This document shows, in pieces, positions 7,721-15,401 of a DNA stretch of 40,061 nt. The stretch comes from Thermomicrobiales bacterium. Lineage in GTDB: Bacteria; Chloroflexota; Chloroflexia; Thermomicrobiales; UBA6265. The stretch's first letter is position 1. Each line of letters begins with the position of its first letter. The translations under genes were made by a program, and so were the position numbers. Location of the stretch: positions 1 to 40,061 of the forward strand of contig JAGQGU010000049.1 of assembly GCA_020432165.1 (NCBI GenBank), in the 5' to 3' direction. The notes under the pieces were generated by a model that was not told the origin of the DNA, made no database searches, and was given only the letters and a program-made list of their open reading frames with translations.

Positions 7721-9886
7721 TTAGTTTCCGCAACTGCTCCAGAGCCCAGAGCCGTTATCCTTGGCGGTTTGCTGGCTGGCGTTCAGCCAACTCTCATAGC
7801 GGTTGTTCGGCGCGCTGGTATTCGCGGTTGCGGCACCTTGCTCAACCAGGGCCTGTCCCACCAATACCTGTTGGCCATCGGTGTTGGTCACCCACACGTC
7901 ACGCACCCAGATACCGCGAGCGTTTGTGTCCACATACTCGCGCTCCAGTGTTACGGTTTGGCCCTCAACCAATGCGGCATTGGCGGCGGTAGCATCAGCG
8001 GCGTAGCAGGCATCGCCGGTTGGCACATCGATACCGAGGTACTTCACGGTGATCTGTTCACCATCAACATCAACTACGATCGTCTGGCCATCAAGCACGT
8101 CCACGACCGTACCGGTCAGGGTTGCGGCCGGCGCGGTATCGGAGGCGACATCGGTCAGCGCCCCGGAATCAGCGATGCTCGTATCCAGCGGAATCTGCTG
8201 ATCACCTGCCACCAACACGAGGCTGCTCACATTGGCCGGAGCCAAGAAGGTGAGACTGAACCGATGTTCTTCGCCGGGTGCCCAGGCGGTGGAATCGGCA
8301 TTGCCATAGGCGGGATCATTACCTAGCAGGCTGTTCACCCAGGCTGTACCGGTGTCTAGTGCGATGGCGTTGCCATCAGCCAACAGGGTGAAATCGCTCA
8401 TATTGAACTGTTGATCGGCGGTACCTGTATTGGCACCGGTCAGGGTCACCACCACCCAGGTCTGCCCGATGTCATTGATCTCTGGCAGGCTCGCGAGAGA
8501 CGATCCTGTCTCAATGGCATCGACGGTGTAGCGAATACCGCCGGACTGGAACTGCTGCTCCGGCACATCACCCTCAGCGACGCTGGCCGGCTGCGAGGTC
8601 TCGACGACCTGTGTCGGGGCTGCGGTAGGAGCCTGCGTTGCTTCTTCCTGTGGTGCGGTTGGGTCCACTGTCTCTGTCGTTACCGGTTCTTCGGTAGCGA
8701 CTTCGGTCGGTTCTTCGGTTTCCTGAACAGCCGTCTCATCAGTGGGTGCTGCGGTCTCTTCGGCTTCTTCTGTTGCCGCCGGTGTGCCCACACCCTCCGT
8801 GACCGGGATATTGCTCGCTCCACCAATGCTATCGATTGGATCGCCAGCAATCACCGCCACCTTGGTGGCTTCCTGCGTCGGAGTTGGTGTTGGCTTCTCG
8901 GTCGTATCCTTCACTGCCAACAGCGTATTATCGCCACCGGCCGATACTTCCTCGGTTGGGGTTTCAGCTTCGACTTCCTGCGGCGCCAATGCCACATCCG
9001 TGCTGGTTGTCTTCTCCCAACCGATCATGCTGGCGATATTGCCCGGCAGCGCATCGCGCAGATCATCCTGATTCCAGCCACGATCCGCCGCCACATAGCC
9101 GAAACCTGAGATCAGCAGCGCGACAATTGCCAGATTCAACAGCCACATCGGCAGATGATGCTTGCGTGGTTGGTTGGTGGTTGCAGCCTCATCTCGACGT
9201 CCATTTTCGGAGATCGTATAGCCATCACTGCTGGTTCCCAGCAGGCGGGCAGCACGGCTGGTTTCGGTTGGCACCGGCCGGGGTTGAGCAATACTCGCAC
9301 CCGTGCGCCACGGCACGATATCGGCCGATGGCCTGGCAGTCTCACTTTTAACGCCAGTAGTCTCGGCTGGTGGCCAGGCCGCCTTTGGTTTATTGGAGAC
9401 TGGGGTGGACTGCTCTTTCAGGCTCGGCAACGCCACACTTGGCGACGCACCCACCGTGTTCTTCCAGCTGGGTTCGTGCATCGGTGTATCGGCATCACGC
9501 GAGGCGAAGGTGCGACCCGTCAGCACCGCTGCAATCTCGGCAGCAGCGGCTCGCCCGGCGCGCGCGCGCAACAGCATCGGTTGGGCGATCTGGCTATCAC
9601 CATTCGGACTGATATAAAGGCGGATGCCATTCTCGGTCAGGAGCTTTGGCTCCGGACGCATCCAGCCCAGTGGAAATTCCAGCGCAATCTCGCCGCCTGC
9701 AATAAGCGCCAACCGCTTGCCGGTAATGACCAATCGGGCTGGCAGATCGGAGTCCTGACCAACGATAAGGACCTGTCCCTCCCAGCGAATACGCTCGCTT
9801 TCGAGCGGCTGCCAGATTGTGAGATCGGGTCGAGGAACATCCGGAGTAGAAGTGCGATAAGCCGAACTCCAGGATTTCTGCGACAT
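7721..9886 (-). CDS. Single-pass membrane protein: cytoplasmic N-domain, TPE-rich stalk, DUF4352-like and SNase-like domains
   Basis: A 721-aa protein with no N-terminal signal. Residues 20-120 form a small beta-rich cytoplasmic domain, possibly PH-like (VLIVGQDSDLPARLVITGKR). One transmembrane helix lies at about 247-267, preceded by the basic RKHHLP, so the long C-terminal part is outside. Residues 300-440 are a Thr/Pro/Glu-rich stalk. Residues 445-565 resemble DUF4352 (TWVVVTLTGANTG, GEEHRFSLTF). Residues 588-719 resemble staphylococcal nuclease. Aligned from memory, the SNase Arg35 and Glu43 positions are Lys615 and Thr623, while Arg87 may be kept at Arg657, so catalysis is doubtful. Cys627 and Cys719 could form a disulfide. 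The ATG at 9886 has a weak ribosome-binding site (GAGGGGG about 11 nt upstream). Confidence 0.75.
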   Translation of the reverse strand: MSQKSWSSAYRTSTPDVPRPDLTIWQPLESERIRWEGQVLIVGQDSDLPARLVITGKRLALIAGGEIALEFPLGWMRPEPKLLTENGIRLYISPNGDSQIAQPMLLRARAGRAAAAEIAAVLTGRTFASRDADTPMHEPSWKNTVGASPSVALPSLKEQSTPVSNKPKAAWPPAETTGVKSETARPSADIVPWRTGASIAQPRPVPTETSRAARLLGTSSDGYTISENGRRDEAATTNQPRKHHLPMWLLNLAIVALLISGFGYVAADRGWNQDDLRDALPGNIASMIGWEKTTSTDVALAPQEVEAETPTEEVSAGGDNTLLAVKDTTEKPTPTPTQEATKVAVIAGDPIDSIGGASNIPVTEGVGTPAATEEAEETAAPTDETAVQETEEPTEVATEEPVTTETVDPTAPQEEATQAPTAAPTQVVETSQPASVAEGDVPEQQFQSGGIRYTVDAIETGSSLASLPEINDIGQTWVVVTLTGANTGTADQQFNMSDFTLLADGNAIALDTGTAWVNSLLGNDPAYGNADSTAWAPGEEHRFSLTFLAPANVSSLVLVAGDQQIPLDTSIADSGALTDVASDTAPAATLTGTVVDVLDGQTIVVDVDGEQITVKYLGIDVPTGDACYAADATAANAALVEGQTVTLEREYVDTNARGIWVRDVWVTNTDGQQVLVGQALVEQGAATANTSAPNNRYESWLNASQQTAKDNGSGLWSSCGN

Positions 9887-9926
9887 GGTTGATGAACCCC
9901 CTCGAGCGTGGAAGTAACCATCTGAA

Positions 9927-9947
9927 GGCTGGCGACCCGGGCCAGCC
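9927..9947 (-). promoter_or_regulatory. Leader hairpin and possible promoter of the surface protein gene
   Basis: GGCTGGC (9927-9933) and GCCAGCC (9941-9947) form a perfect 7-bp stem in the leader of the gene starting at 9886. Further upstream on the minus strand, TTGAGA (complement of 9982-9987) and TACATT are 17 nt apart and could form a sigma-70-type promoter. Assignment is by pattern only. Confidence 0.35.
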
Positions 9948-10010
9948 CGCCCGGCGGAAATGTATTACCGGAATGGGCCAGTCTCAAATGGTTTGGTTTG
10001 CACGTTAAGA

Positions 10011-10042
10011 TGTACGTACAGTCAGTACATCCTGTACGTACA
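10011..10042. promoter_or_regulatory. Tandem TGTACGTACA palindromes
   Basis: Two identical 10-bp perfect palindromes TGTACGTACA lie at 10011-10020 and 10033-10042, 22 bp start to start, with GTACAT between them. They lie 125 bp upstream of the surface protein gene and just past the stop codon of the PucR gene, so they probably control the former. TACGTAC sequences also occur upstream of nrdJ (2714-2723, 2921-2944). Confidence 0.5.
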
Positions 10043-10065
10043 CTCTAACACAGGGGAGGGAAAGT

Positions 10066-11514
10066 TTACACCTTCAGCATGCGATGAATGGCAATAGCGA
10101 CAAGAAGTGTCAGCCGTGTACCCGGATCGTAAAGATCCGCTGGCAGAGCACTCTCGATCTGACGCAGGCGATAGCTGAGGGTATTGCGGTGGATACCGAG
10201 TTCGTCGGCCGCATGGCTCTGCGATCCCTGCTGATCCAGATAAACGCCGAGCGTCTCCATGAGAAGCCCGCGAGGGTCATTGGTCAGTAATGGTCCCAGA
10301 TGTCGATCCCGATAGGCTCTCTGCAGATCGGACTCCCAATCGTCATAGAGCAATCCGTACACGCCCAGGGTCATGGCATCATCGAATGCCGTGGCACCGA
10401 TGGGGATGAGTCCACGATGCATCAGCTGGGCAACATATCGAGCTTGTCTTGTGGCTTCCGGGAGATCGCCAGCACTATTCATCGCGGTGCTCAGGGCTAG
10501 CCACCCTTTGCCCGGAGTGCCGAGACGGCCCTGTGCCGGAATGGTTGCCCGACTCGCGACCAACCACAATCGATGTTCGCCGAGTTCTCCGGCTTCCAGA
10601 ACATCACCCAGCTGCTGAAGTGAGCGGCGAATGGTGGCTTCTGGCATATCGTTGCTGGAGATCGCGACTCTCAGGCTCCGATCCGGTGGGACACCGGCGT
10701 TCATAGCCTTCCGGGCAATGCGTTCACGATCCGTGCCGATTGGCTCCAGGAGGAGTTCATTGAGTGCGGCGGCACGGGCGTTGCCGCGTGGTGCCATGGT
10801 CGCCGTGGAATCAAGCGCGCGTTGCAGGGCATCGCGTACATGCTGGAGAGAGAAACGCGCGAGGGCGTGCCGGGCAGGTGGTATCGGACCCAGCCAGACG
10901 GTGTAGCCGTTGCGCAAAGAGCTGCGCACCCAGGCATCGGAATTGGCGGTCGGCAGATCGCGACTGCTCGCTGTCGTGAAGAGCGATGTACTGCCGGGGG
11001 TGTGCACGGTAATCGGCAGACCCAGTGTCTGACTCAACTTGTCCACTAACTCACTGGGACGCGATCCCCGGGCACCCGCTTCCGCGATTGTCTGGTCCAG
11101 TTCCGCCACGCGTTGTAGTGCCTGGCGGCGTCCATTGGTGAGCAGCCGATTGAGATCCCGCTCGAGATCGTTATCGAAAGATGGTATCTGCAGGACTGCC
11201 ACCGCCGAGTCTGCATCAATCTCACCCCGGAAATCGGTGAGGACACCAGCAATCGATTGCGACGCCAGCTCTCGCACCAGCGCGCTGAACCCGACCCCGA
11301 TCTCCCGCACGATGCGATCCGGCAGAATGATCAGTTCACCACCGCGCAGAGTTGGTAACATTGGTTGACTGGAACGCGCAGTGACGACCCAATCGACATC
11401 AAGGGTGGTGAGCGGGTGCCAATGTGGCGATTCGGGTGAAGGTGCTATCGAGCGAATGCGTGGTTCCCATGCGATCAGATCGTAGAGCGTGATCTCGCCC
11501 GAAACTGCTTCCAC
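10066..11514 (-). CDS. PucR/CdaR-type transcriptional regulator
   Basis: About 482 aa. The C-terminus is the characteristic PucR-type helix-turn-helix (HTH_30): a leucine-rich lead-in, GVYLDQQGSQSHAADELG, HRNTLSYRLRQIESAL and a DLYDPGTRLTLLVAIAI tail. The central part (about 240-420) is GGDEF-like, as in CdaR proteins. The N-terminal 110 residues resemble the PucR sensory domain (PMLPTLRGGELIILPD, ALVRELASQSIAGVL). A TTG at 11532 could start the frame, but the GTG at 11514 has AAGGA 7 nt upstream and is chosen. It is divergent from the ECF S component at 11596, with about 80 bp between them, so it probably regulates that gene. Confidence 0.85.
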   Translation of the reverse strand: MEAVSGEITLYDLIAWEPRIRSIAPSPESPHWHPLTTLDVDWVVTARSSQPMLPTLRGGELIILPDRIVREIGVGFSALVRELASQSIAGVLTDFRGEIDADSAVAVLQIPSFDNDLERDLNRLLTNGRRQALQRVAELDQTIAEAGARGSRPSELVDKLSQTLGLPITVHTPGSTSLFTTASSRDLPTANSDAWVRSSLRNGYTVWLGPIPPARHALARFSLQHVRDALQRALDSTATMAPRGNARAAALNELLLEPIGTDRERIARKAMNAGVPPDRSLRVAISSNDMPEATIRRSLQQLGDVLEAGELGEHRLWLVASRATIPAQGRLGTPGKGWLALSTAMNSAGDLPEATRQARYVAQLMHRGLIPIGATAFDDAMTLGVYGLLYDDWESDLQRAYRDRHLGPLLTNDPRGLLMETLGVYLDQQGSQSHAADELGIHRNTLSYRLRQIESALPADLYDPGTRLTLLVAIAIHRMLKV

Positions 11515-11595
11515 GTGCGTATCCTTGGTCAAAAGGCTGCAAGGCGTACCTGCATTTTCTCATACTATCAGATCGTTTGTAGGGTGTATTTCGGC

Positions 11596-12402
11596 ATGTT
11601 GGGCGAATTGCACAATCGACGCGCATGGACTTTGGCGATCGCAACGATCGTCGGGGTTCTCGCCTTTCTCTACCCCTTTGTGCTACCTGGACTCGAGCAG
11701 GTAACGGACGATACTTCTGCCAACACCAGTGCTGCCCCGCTCCTCTTTGCCGGATTGGTTGTACTGATCTTGGCGGTGACGGTCACCAATCTCACCGAGA
11801 GCGTGGTTGGTATGAGCCGGATGATCGCGCTTCTCGGTGTGCTTGTTGCCATCGATGCCACATTGCGGTTGGTGCCCTCCATCGTCGGGGCATCGCCAAT
11901 CTTTCTTCTCATCATGCTGGTGGGCGCTGTTTTCGGACCAGCGATGGGATTCCAGATGGGTGCACTGACACTCCTGATCAGCGCATTTATCACCGGTGGT
12001 GTTGGTCCGTGGTTGCCTTTTCAGATGATCACGTGCGCGTGGGTAGGGATGACTGCAGGCTGGCTACCGCGACACACCTCAGTGCGTCGTCGGGTTGTTG
12101 ATCTCGCTATCTTCGGTGCTTTGTGGGGGTTGCTTTTCGGGGCGATCATGAACCTTTGGTTCTGGCCATTCACGGCACCTGGCGTCGATGCCGATAGCGC
12201 CCTCTACTGGCAACCGGGAATTTCCGCTGCGGAAACGTTTGCCCGGTATGTTCGTTTCTACGCGCTGACCTCGCTTGGCTTCGACCTCTTCCGTGCAATT
12301 GGCAACGTGCTGCTGGTGCTCCTGCTCGGCGCTCCCGTTATTCGCTTGTTGGAACGCTACCGCCGCCAGTTCACCTGGCAACCATGGGAAGACTGTCCAT
12401 AG
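11596..12402 (+). CDS. ECF-type transporter substrate-binding (S) component
   Basis: A 268-aa integral membrane protein with about six helices. The segment GAVFGPAMGFQMGALTLLIS followed by GVGPWLPFQM and WVGMTAGWLP is typical of S components of energy-coupling-factor vitamin transporters. The N-terminal MLGELHNRRAW includes the arginine-rich start common to them. The frame opens at 11515, but the ATG at 11596 begins the natural N-terminus; its ribosome-binding site (AGGG) is weak and distant. No EcfA ATPases or EcfT partner are nearby, so it would share a general energising module (group II). The vitamin cannot be identified. It ends convergent with the gene at 12480. Confidence 0.72.
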   Translation: MLGELHNRRAWTLAIATIVGVLAFLYPFVLPGLEQVTDDTSANTSAAPLLFAGLVVLILAVTVTNLTESVVGMSRMIALLGVLVAIDATLRLVPSIVGASPIFLLIMLVGAVFGPAMGFQMGALTLLISAFITGGVGPWLPFQMITCAWVGMTAGWLPRHTSVRRRVVDLAIFGALWGLLFGAIMNLWFWPFTAPGVDADSALYWQPGISAAETFARYVRFYALTSLGFDLFRAIGNVLLVLLLGAPVIRLLERYRRQFTWQPWEDCP

Positions 12403-12443
12403 ATGACTTTGGGCCATGGTGGAGAAGACGTTTGCGCCTGGTA

Positions 12444-12466
12444 GCACCGCATTTCATATGCGGTGC
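12444..12466. terminator. Hairpin between convergent genes
   Basis: GCACCGCAT (12444-12452) and ATGCGGTGC (12458-12466) form a perfect 9-bp stem with a 5-nt loop, midway between the ECF S component stop and the stop codon of the minus-strand gene ending at 12480. Probably bidirectional; no long T tract. Confidence 0.65.
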
Positions 12467-12479
12467 CCGGGTTCACGTA

Positions 12480-12980
12480 CTAATACATTCTGGTCCCGCC
12501 GGCCTTGCGGGTGGCATCGAACTCCGCCAATAGTTCGTCCCAATTGAGATCGCGCAACCTAATCTGTGGGGATTCATCGATGCCGACAATTGCGTGCTTT
12601 TGGTCCCAACGCCAACCCAGCCAGGCGAAGAGCGGCAGCATTGATGCGGCCACATACATGCTGAAGGTGACCAAATCCCACTGCTTGCCGCTGTTCACGA
12701 CCTCGCGCTGCAGATAGTCCCCGAAAAGCCAATAGCCGCTCATGAAGACGACACCGATCACGAACCCCACCGCCAGGCCTTTATGCGAACCGGATCCAGA
12801 TTCGTATGGATTCGGTGGCGCGGCCTGATTGGTTTGTAAATAGGTAATAAGCTCTGTGCGGGCGCGATTGGGATCAATCTCCGCCAGTCGCTGCCAGTCT
12901 GCTCTGGTGGCCACACCGCGAGCTGAGCGCTCTCGACAGATTTGGGTGAGATGATCGAGTGTTTGCGACGAGGTGGCCAT
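12480..12980 (-). CDS. Small two-helix membrane protein of unknown function
   Basis: A 166-aa protein I cannot assign to a family. The first 60 residues are soluble and helical (LTQICRERSARGVATRADW, then a NRARTELITYL helix). Two transmembrane segments follow at about 68-88 (GLAVGFVIGVVFMSGYWLFG) and about 105-125 (MYVAASMLPLFAWLGWRW). A charged C-terminal tail (IRLRDLNWDELLAEFD) ends the protein. The ATG at 12980 has AGGAG close upstream. It follows the DUF2779 nuclease gene by 21 nt and may be co-transcribed with it. Confidence 0.72.
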   Translation of the reverse strand: MATSSQTLDHLTQICRERSARGVATRADWQRLAEIDPNRARTELITYLQTNQAAPPNPYESGSGSHKGLAVGFVIGVVFMSGYWLFGDYLQREVVNSGKQWDLVTFSMYVAASMLPLFAWLGWRWDQKHAIVGIDESPQIRLRDLNWDELLAEFDATRKAGGTRMY

Positions 12981-13001
12981 GCTGCTCCTGTGGATCGTGA
13001 A

Positions 13002-14534
13002 CTAGAATGCGGCTGTGTGCAGCAGCCCGTGCAGATAGGTGCGAATGAAGTGCATGGCTATGGTGTCTTGAGCGCAGTAGATGCGTAACGCTTCCAGCAC
13101 TTCGGCACGTTCAGTGTCCGCCACTTCGCGATCAGAATCCAGCACCACCTGCATCCACCGCTCGCTGGCGGTGCTGCCATCGCCAATTGCAAGCTCCTTG
13201 TAGCTCAGGCTCGGTGCCGCCACCGGTAGCACCTGCTTCAGACTCCAACTCCCCTGAAACTCCGGATGTTGCCACCATCCGTTCTTCGCGGGTTCGGCGA
13301 GATCAATCATGCGCGCATTCACATCGTGCAGGAACTCGGCGAACCGTGGATAGCGCTCTGCCATCTCGATATTGCGTCCGTGCTCAAAGCTCTTGTTCCA
13401 AACAACCACCGAACCTGAATCACCGAGATTGGCGGCCATGTGCGTCAACAGCGCTTCCGTGGGATCAGCCGTTGCGTCCTCGGCGAGATACTCGCAGTGG
13501 ATGGGCTCATCGAATCCCGGTTCCCAATAGTGGAGGGAGTACTGAAAGAGGATTTGCTGATGCGGAGCATAGCCATCCCACGGCGGAATCGCGTTCTGAA
13601 AACTCTCGTAATCCAGATACCAGAGCGGGGATTGCAGTAATGTCAGGAACTCGGCGAGACTGTCGTGCTCCACCACCTCCGTTCTGCTCCGGGAAATGGC
13701 GACCTGTTGTTGCTGTTTCGCGCTCAGTTTGAGGTCATCGGGCCAATCGACAATCATCAGCACGCCGCGATCGAGTGCTGGCAAGAGCGCGCTCCTTTGG
13801 ATACTGGCGATGTTATAGATCGTGTCTTTGTCCGGAACCTCTGGATGGAAATAGGAGAAAAGCTCACACCGATTTGTTCGCGTCTTGCGGTGACACTCAC
13901 ATGCCGCAGCATCCCTGTCGTTCAGCAAGGTTGCCGTTGCATCTTCGATGATCACATGCAGAGCCGCTGAATTCCGTTCGACATCCTCGGTCATATCGAT
14001 TTGTGTGAAGAGCAGGTGAGGATCGATCTCGCCCGTGCGCCGAAAGGTGCGATTCAGGGCAATCAGCGAGGATTGCACCACCGGAATTCCGGCTTGCCGA
14101 AAAGCCAGCGTCTGGAACGTGATGTCATCCAGATACTTCTTCACCACTGTATTGGTGCTGCCAGGATCGGTGGAGGAGCTCTTGATCTCAATGAGATGCC
14201 AGCCACCATCGACGCGTTGCAACACATCGGCCCTGGCCAGCAGTCCCGTCTCGGCAATCGCTGTTGCCTGGAAGATCGTCTCGGCCCCATCGGCTATCAG
14301 CGTGGCGGTGCGTGCGGCGAGGTCCTCCATCTTGCCGCGTCCAGGCGTGATGCCATCGGGGAAGAGGTGACGGGCCAGTGCTTCTACGCGTTGGCCATCG
14401 CGCATTTTTCGTTGGGTGGTATCGCTTGGAGGTGAAAGGAGTTCAGGCCGATAGCGTGCATGCCAGGCGTATCCTGGACAACTTTGATACGCGAGGAACT
14501 CCGTTTTGGAGATGTATGAATGAGGTAACGACAC
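13002..14534 (-). CDS. DUF2779 protein: RecB/Cas4-like nuclease fused to RNase H-like exonuclease domain
   Basis: About 510 aa with two nuclease-type parts. The N-terminal half has the PD-(D/E)xK pattern: a LARADVLQRVDG aspartate, then HLIEIKSSS with the ExK pair. Cysteines SCPGYAW near the start and CECHRKTRTNRC in the middle could ligate an Fe-S cluster, as in Cas4/AddB relatives. The C-terminal half (DUF2779) has WYLDYESF with the DxE pair, QQILFQYSLH, WNKSFEHGR and YCAQDTIAM, as in DnaQ/RNase H-fold 3'-5' exonucleases. The GTG at 14534 has AGGA 6 nt upstream and is preferred over a TTG at 14573. DUF2779 proteins have no established role; DNA or RNA processing is inferred. Confidence 0.85.
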   Translation of the reverse strand: MSLPHSYISKTEFLAYQSCPGYAWHARYRPELLSPPSDTTQRKMRDGQRVEALARHLFPDGITPGRGKMEDLAARTATLIADGAETIFQATAIAETGLLARADVLQRVDGGWHLIEIKSSSTDPGSTNTVVKKYLDDITFQTLAFRQAGIPVVQSSLIALNRTFRRTGEIDPHLLFTQIDMTEDVERNSAALHVIIEDATATLLNDRDAAACECHRKTRTNRCELFSYFHPEVPDKDTIYNIASIQRSALLPALDRGVLMIVDWPDDLKLSAKQQQQVAISRSRTEVVEHDSLAEFLTLLQSPLWYLDYESFQNAIPPWDGYAPHQQILFQYSLHYWEPGFDEPIHCEYLAEDATADPTEALLTHMAANLGDSGSVVVWNKSFEHGRNIEMAERYPRFAEFLHDVNARMIDLAEPAKNGWWQHPEFQGSWSLKQVLPVAAPSLSYKELAIGDGSTASERWMQVVLDSDREVADTERAEVLEALRIYCAQDTIAMHFIRTYLHGLLHTAAF

Positions 14535-14603
14535 GAACGATCCTGTAACACACCAGCGCAAGTATTGGGGCAAGTATAGATGAGCCAGGAAACGTGACGA
14601 AAG

Positions 14604-15401
14604 TCAGTCAGTCTGGAGCCAGTTTATGATCTCCTGATACATCGGTAATCCATGCGGGGAAGCCGGATCACGATCGAAATCGTGATCGGTGGCATCGTAC
14701 ACGCGGTAGAAGGAGCTCTGCGGAATAACAGTCGCCAGATGTTTGGAGCAACGGAAGGGCACGTCTGGATCATAGGCCGATGCCGCCAGAAAAGTTGGCG
14801 GTAGGCGGCGGAGTACATCGTCCGGAATTGGTGTGGTGGTGGCATCGAGAACAGTTTCTGGCCAGGTACCGCGCTGTCTCAATCCGACATAGAGACTGAA
14901 TCGTGTGGTGAAGTCATCGGCATCCGGTTGGTCTGGGAGTGGGTCGACATACCCGAACGCTTGATACCATGAACTCGGCCGATGAAAATCCTTGTCCTGC
15001 ATATCGGTATAGCCATAGAGCGAGATCAGACGATCGGCGAGGTGTTCGCCTCGCATTATCGCTCGTGCCTGGAGATTCAGCGCCAGGTATGCCCCCGCTG
15101 ACCGGCCGAAGAGAATCAATCTGTCTCCGCGCAGGCCGCCATTGTCATGGAGTGAGCTGATCGTCTCTTCCAGCGCGCCCAGAATCGCTTCGGTTCGGCA
15201 TCGAGGTGCGAACGGATAGTCGAGCGCGACGATGGTGAACCCGGCATCGTTGAAGGCAGCGATGTAGGGATCGGGAAGGTCGTTTCGCGAGCCGAAGATC
15301 AGGCCACCACCATGGATATAGATCACTGTTCCACGGAGACTTGAAGTAGTCGGGAAGATGCTGATCCGCTCAGTGTATGGCTGCATCGACGGTGACGGCA
15401 C
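14604..15401 (-). CDS. Alpha/beta-hydrolase (HSL-type esterase)
   Basis: A 265-aa cytoplasmic hydrolase of the hormone-sensitive-lipase branch. The oxyanion motif is IYIHGGG near residue 30, the nucleophile elbow is FGRSAG (GxSxG) near 100, the acid is probably in ASAYDPDVPF and the histidine in ATDHDFD near 242, so the triad looks complete. The GTG at 15401 has GGAGG about 9 nt upstream and overlaps the end of the PucR gene by 32 nt; an ATG at 15386 is an alternative with no good ribosome-binding site. Overlap with the regulator of the adjacent ureide operon suggests it might act on a related ester or amide, but the substrate is unknown. Confidence 0.85.
   Translation of the reverse strand: MPSPSMQPYTERISIFPTTSSLRGTVIYIHGGGLIFGSRNDLPDPYIAAFNDAGFTIVALDYPFAPRCRTEAILGALEETISSLHDNGGLRGDRLILFGRSAGAYLALNLQARAIMRGEHLADRLISLYGYTDMQDKDFHRPSSWYQAFGYVDPLPDQPDADDFTTRFSLYVGLRQRGTWPETVLDATTTPIPDDVLRRLPPTFLAASAYDPDVPFRCSKHLATVIPQSSFYRVYDATDHDFDRDPASPHGLPMYQEIINWLQTD

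Noticed and set aside
8411-9109. Cysteine/Trp/Phe-rich plus-strand open frame opposite the surface protein gene
   Set aside because: Its composition mirrors the Thr/Pro/Glu-rich stalk on the other strand, and no start signal is present.
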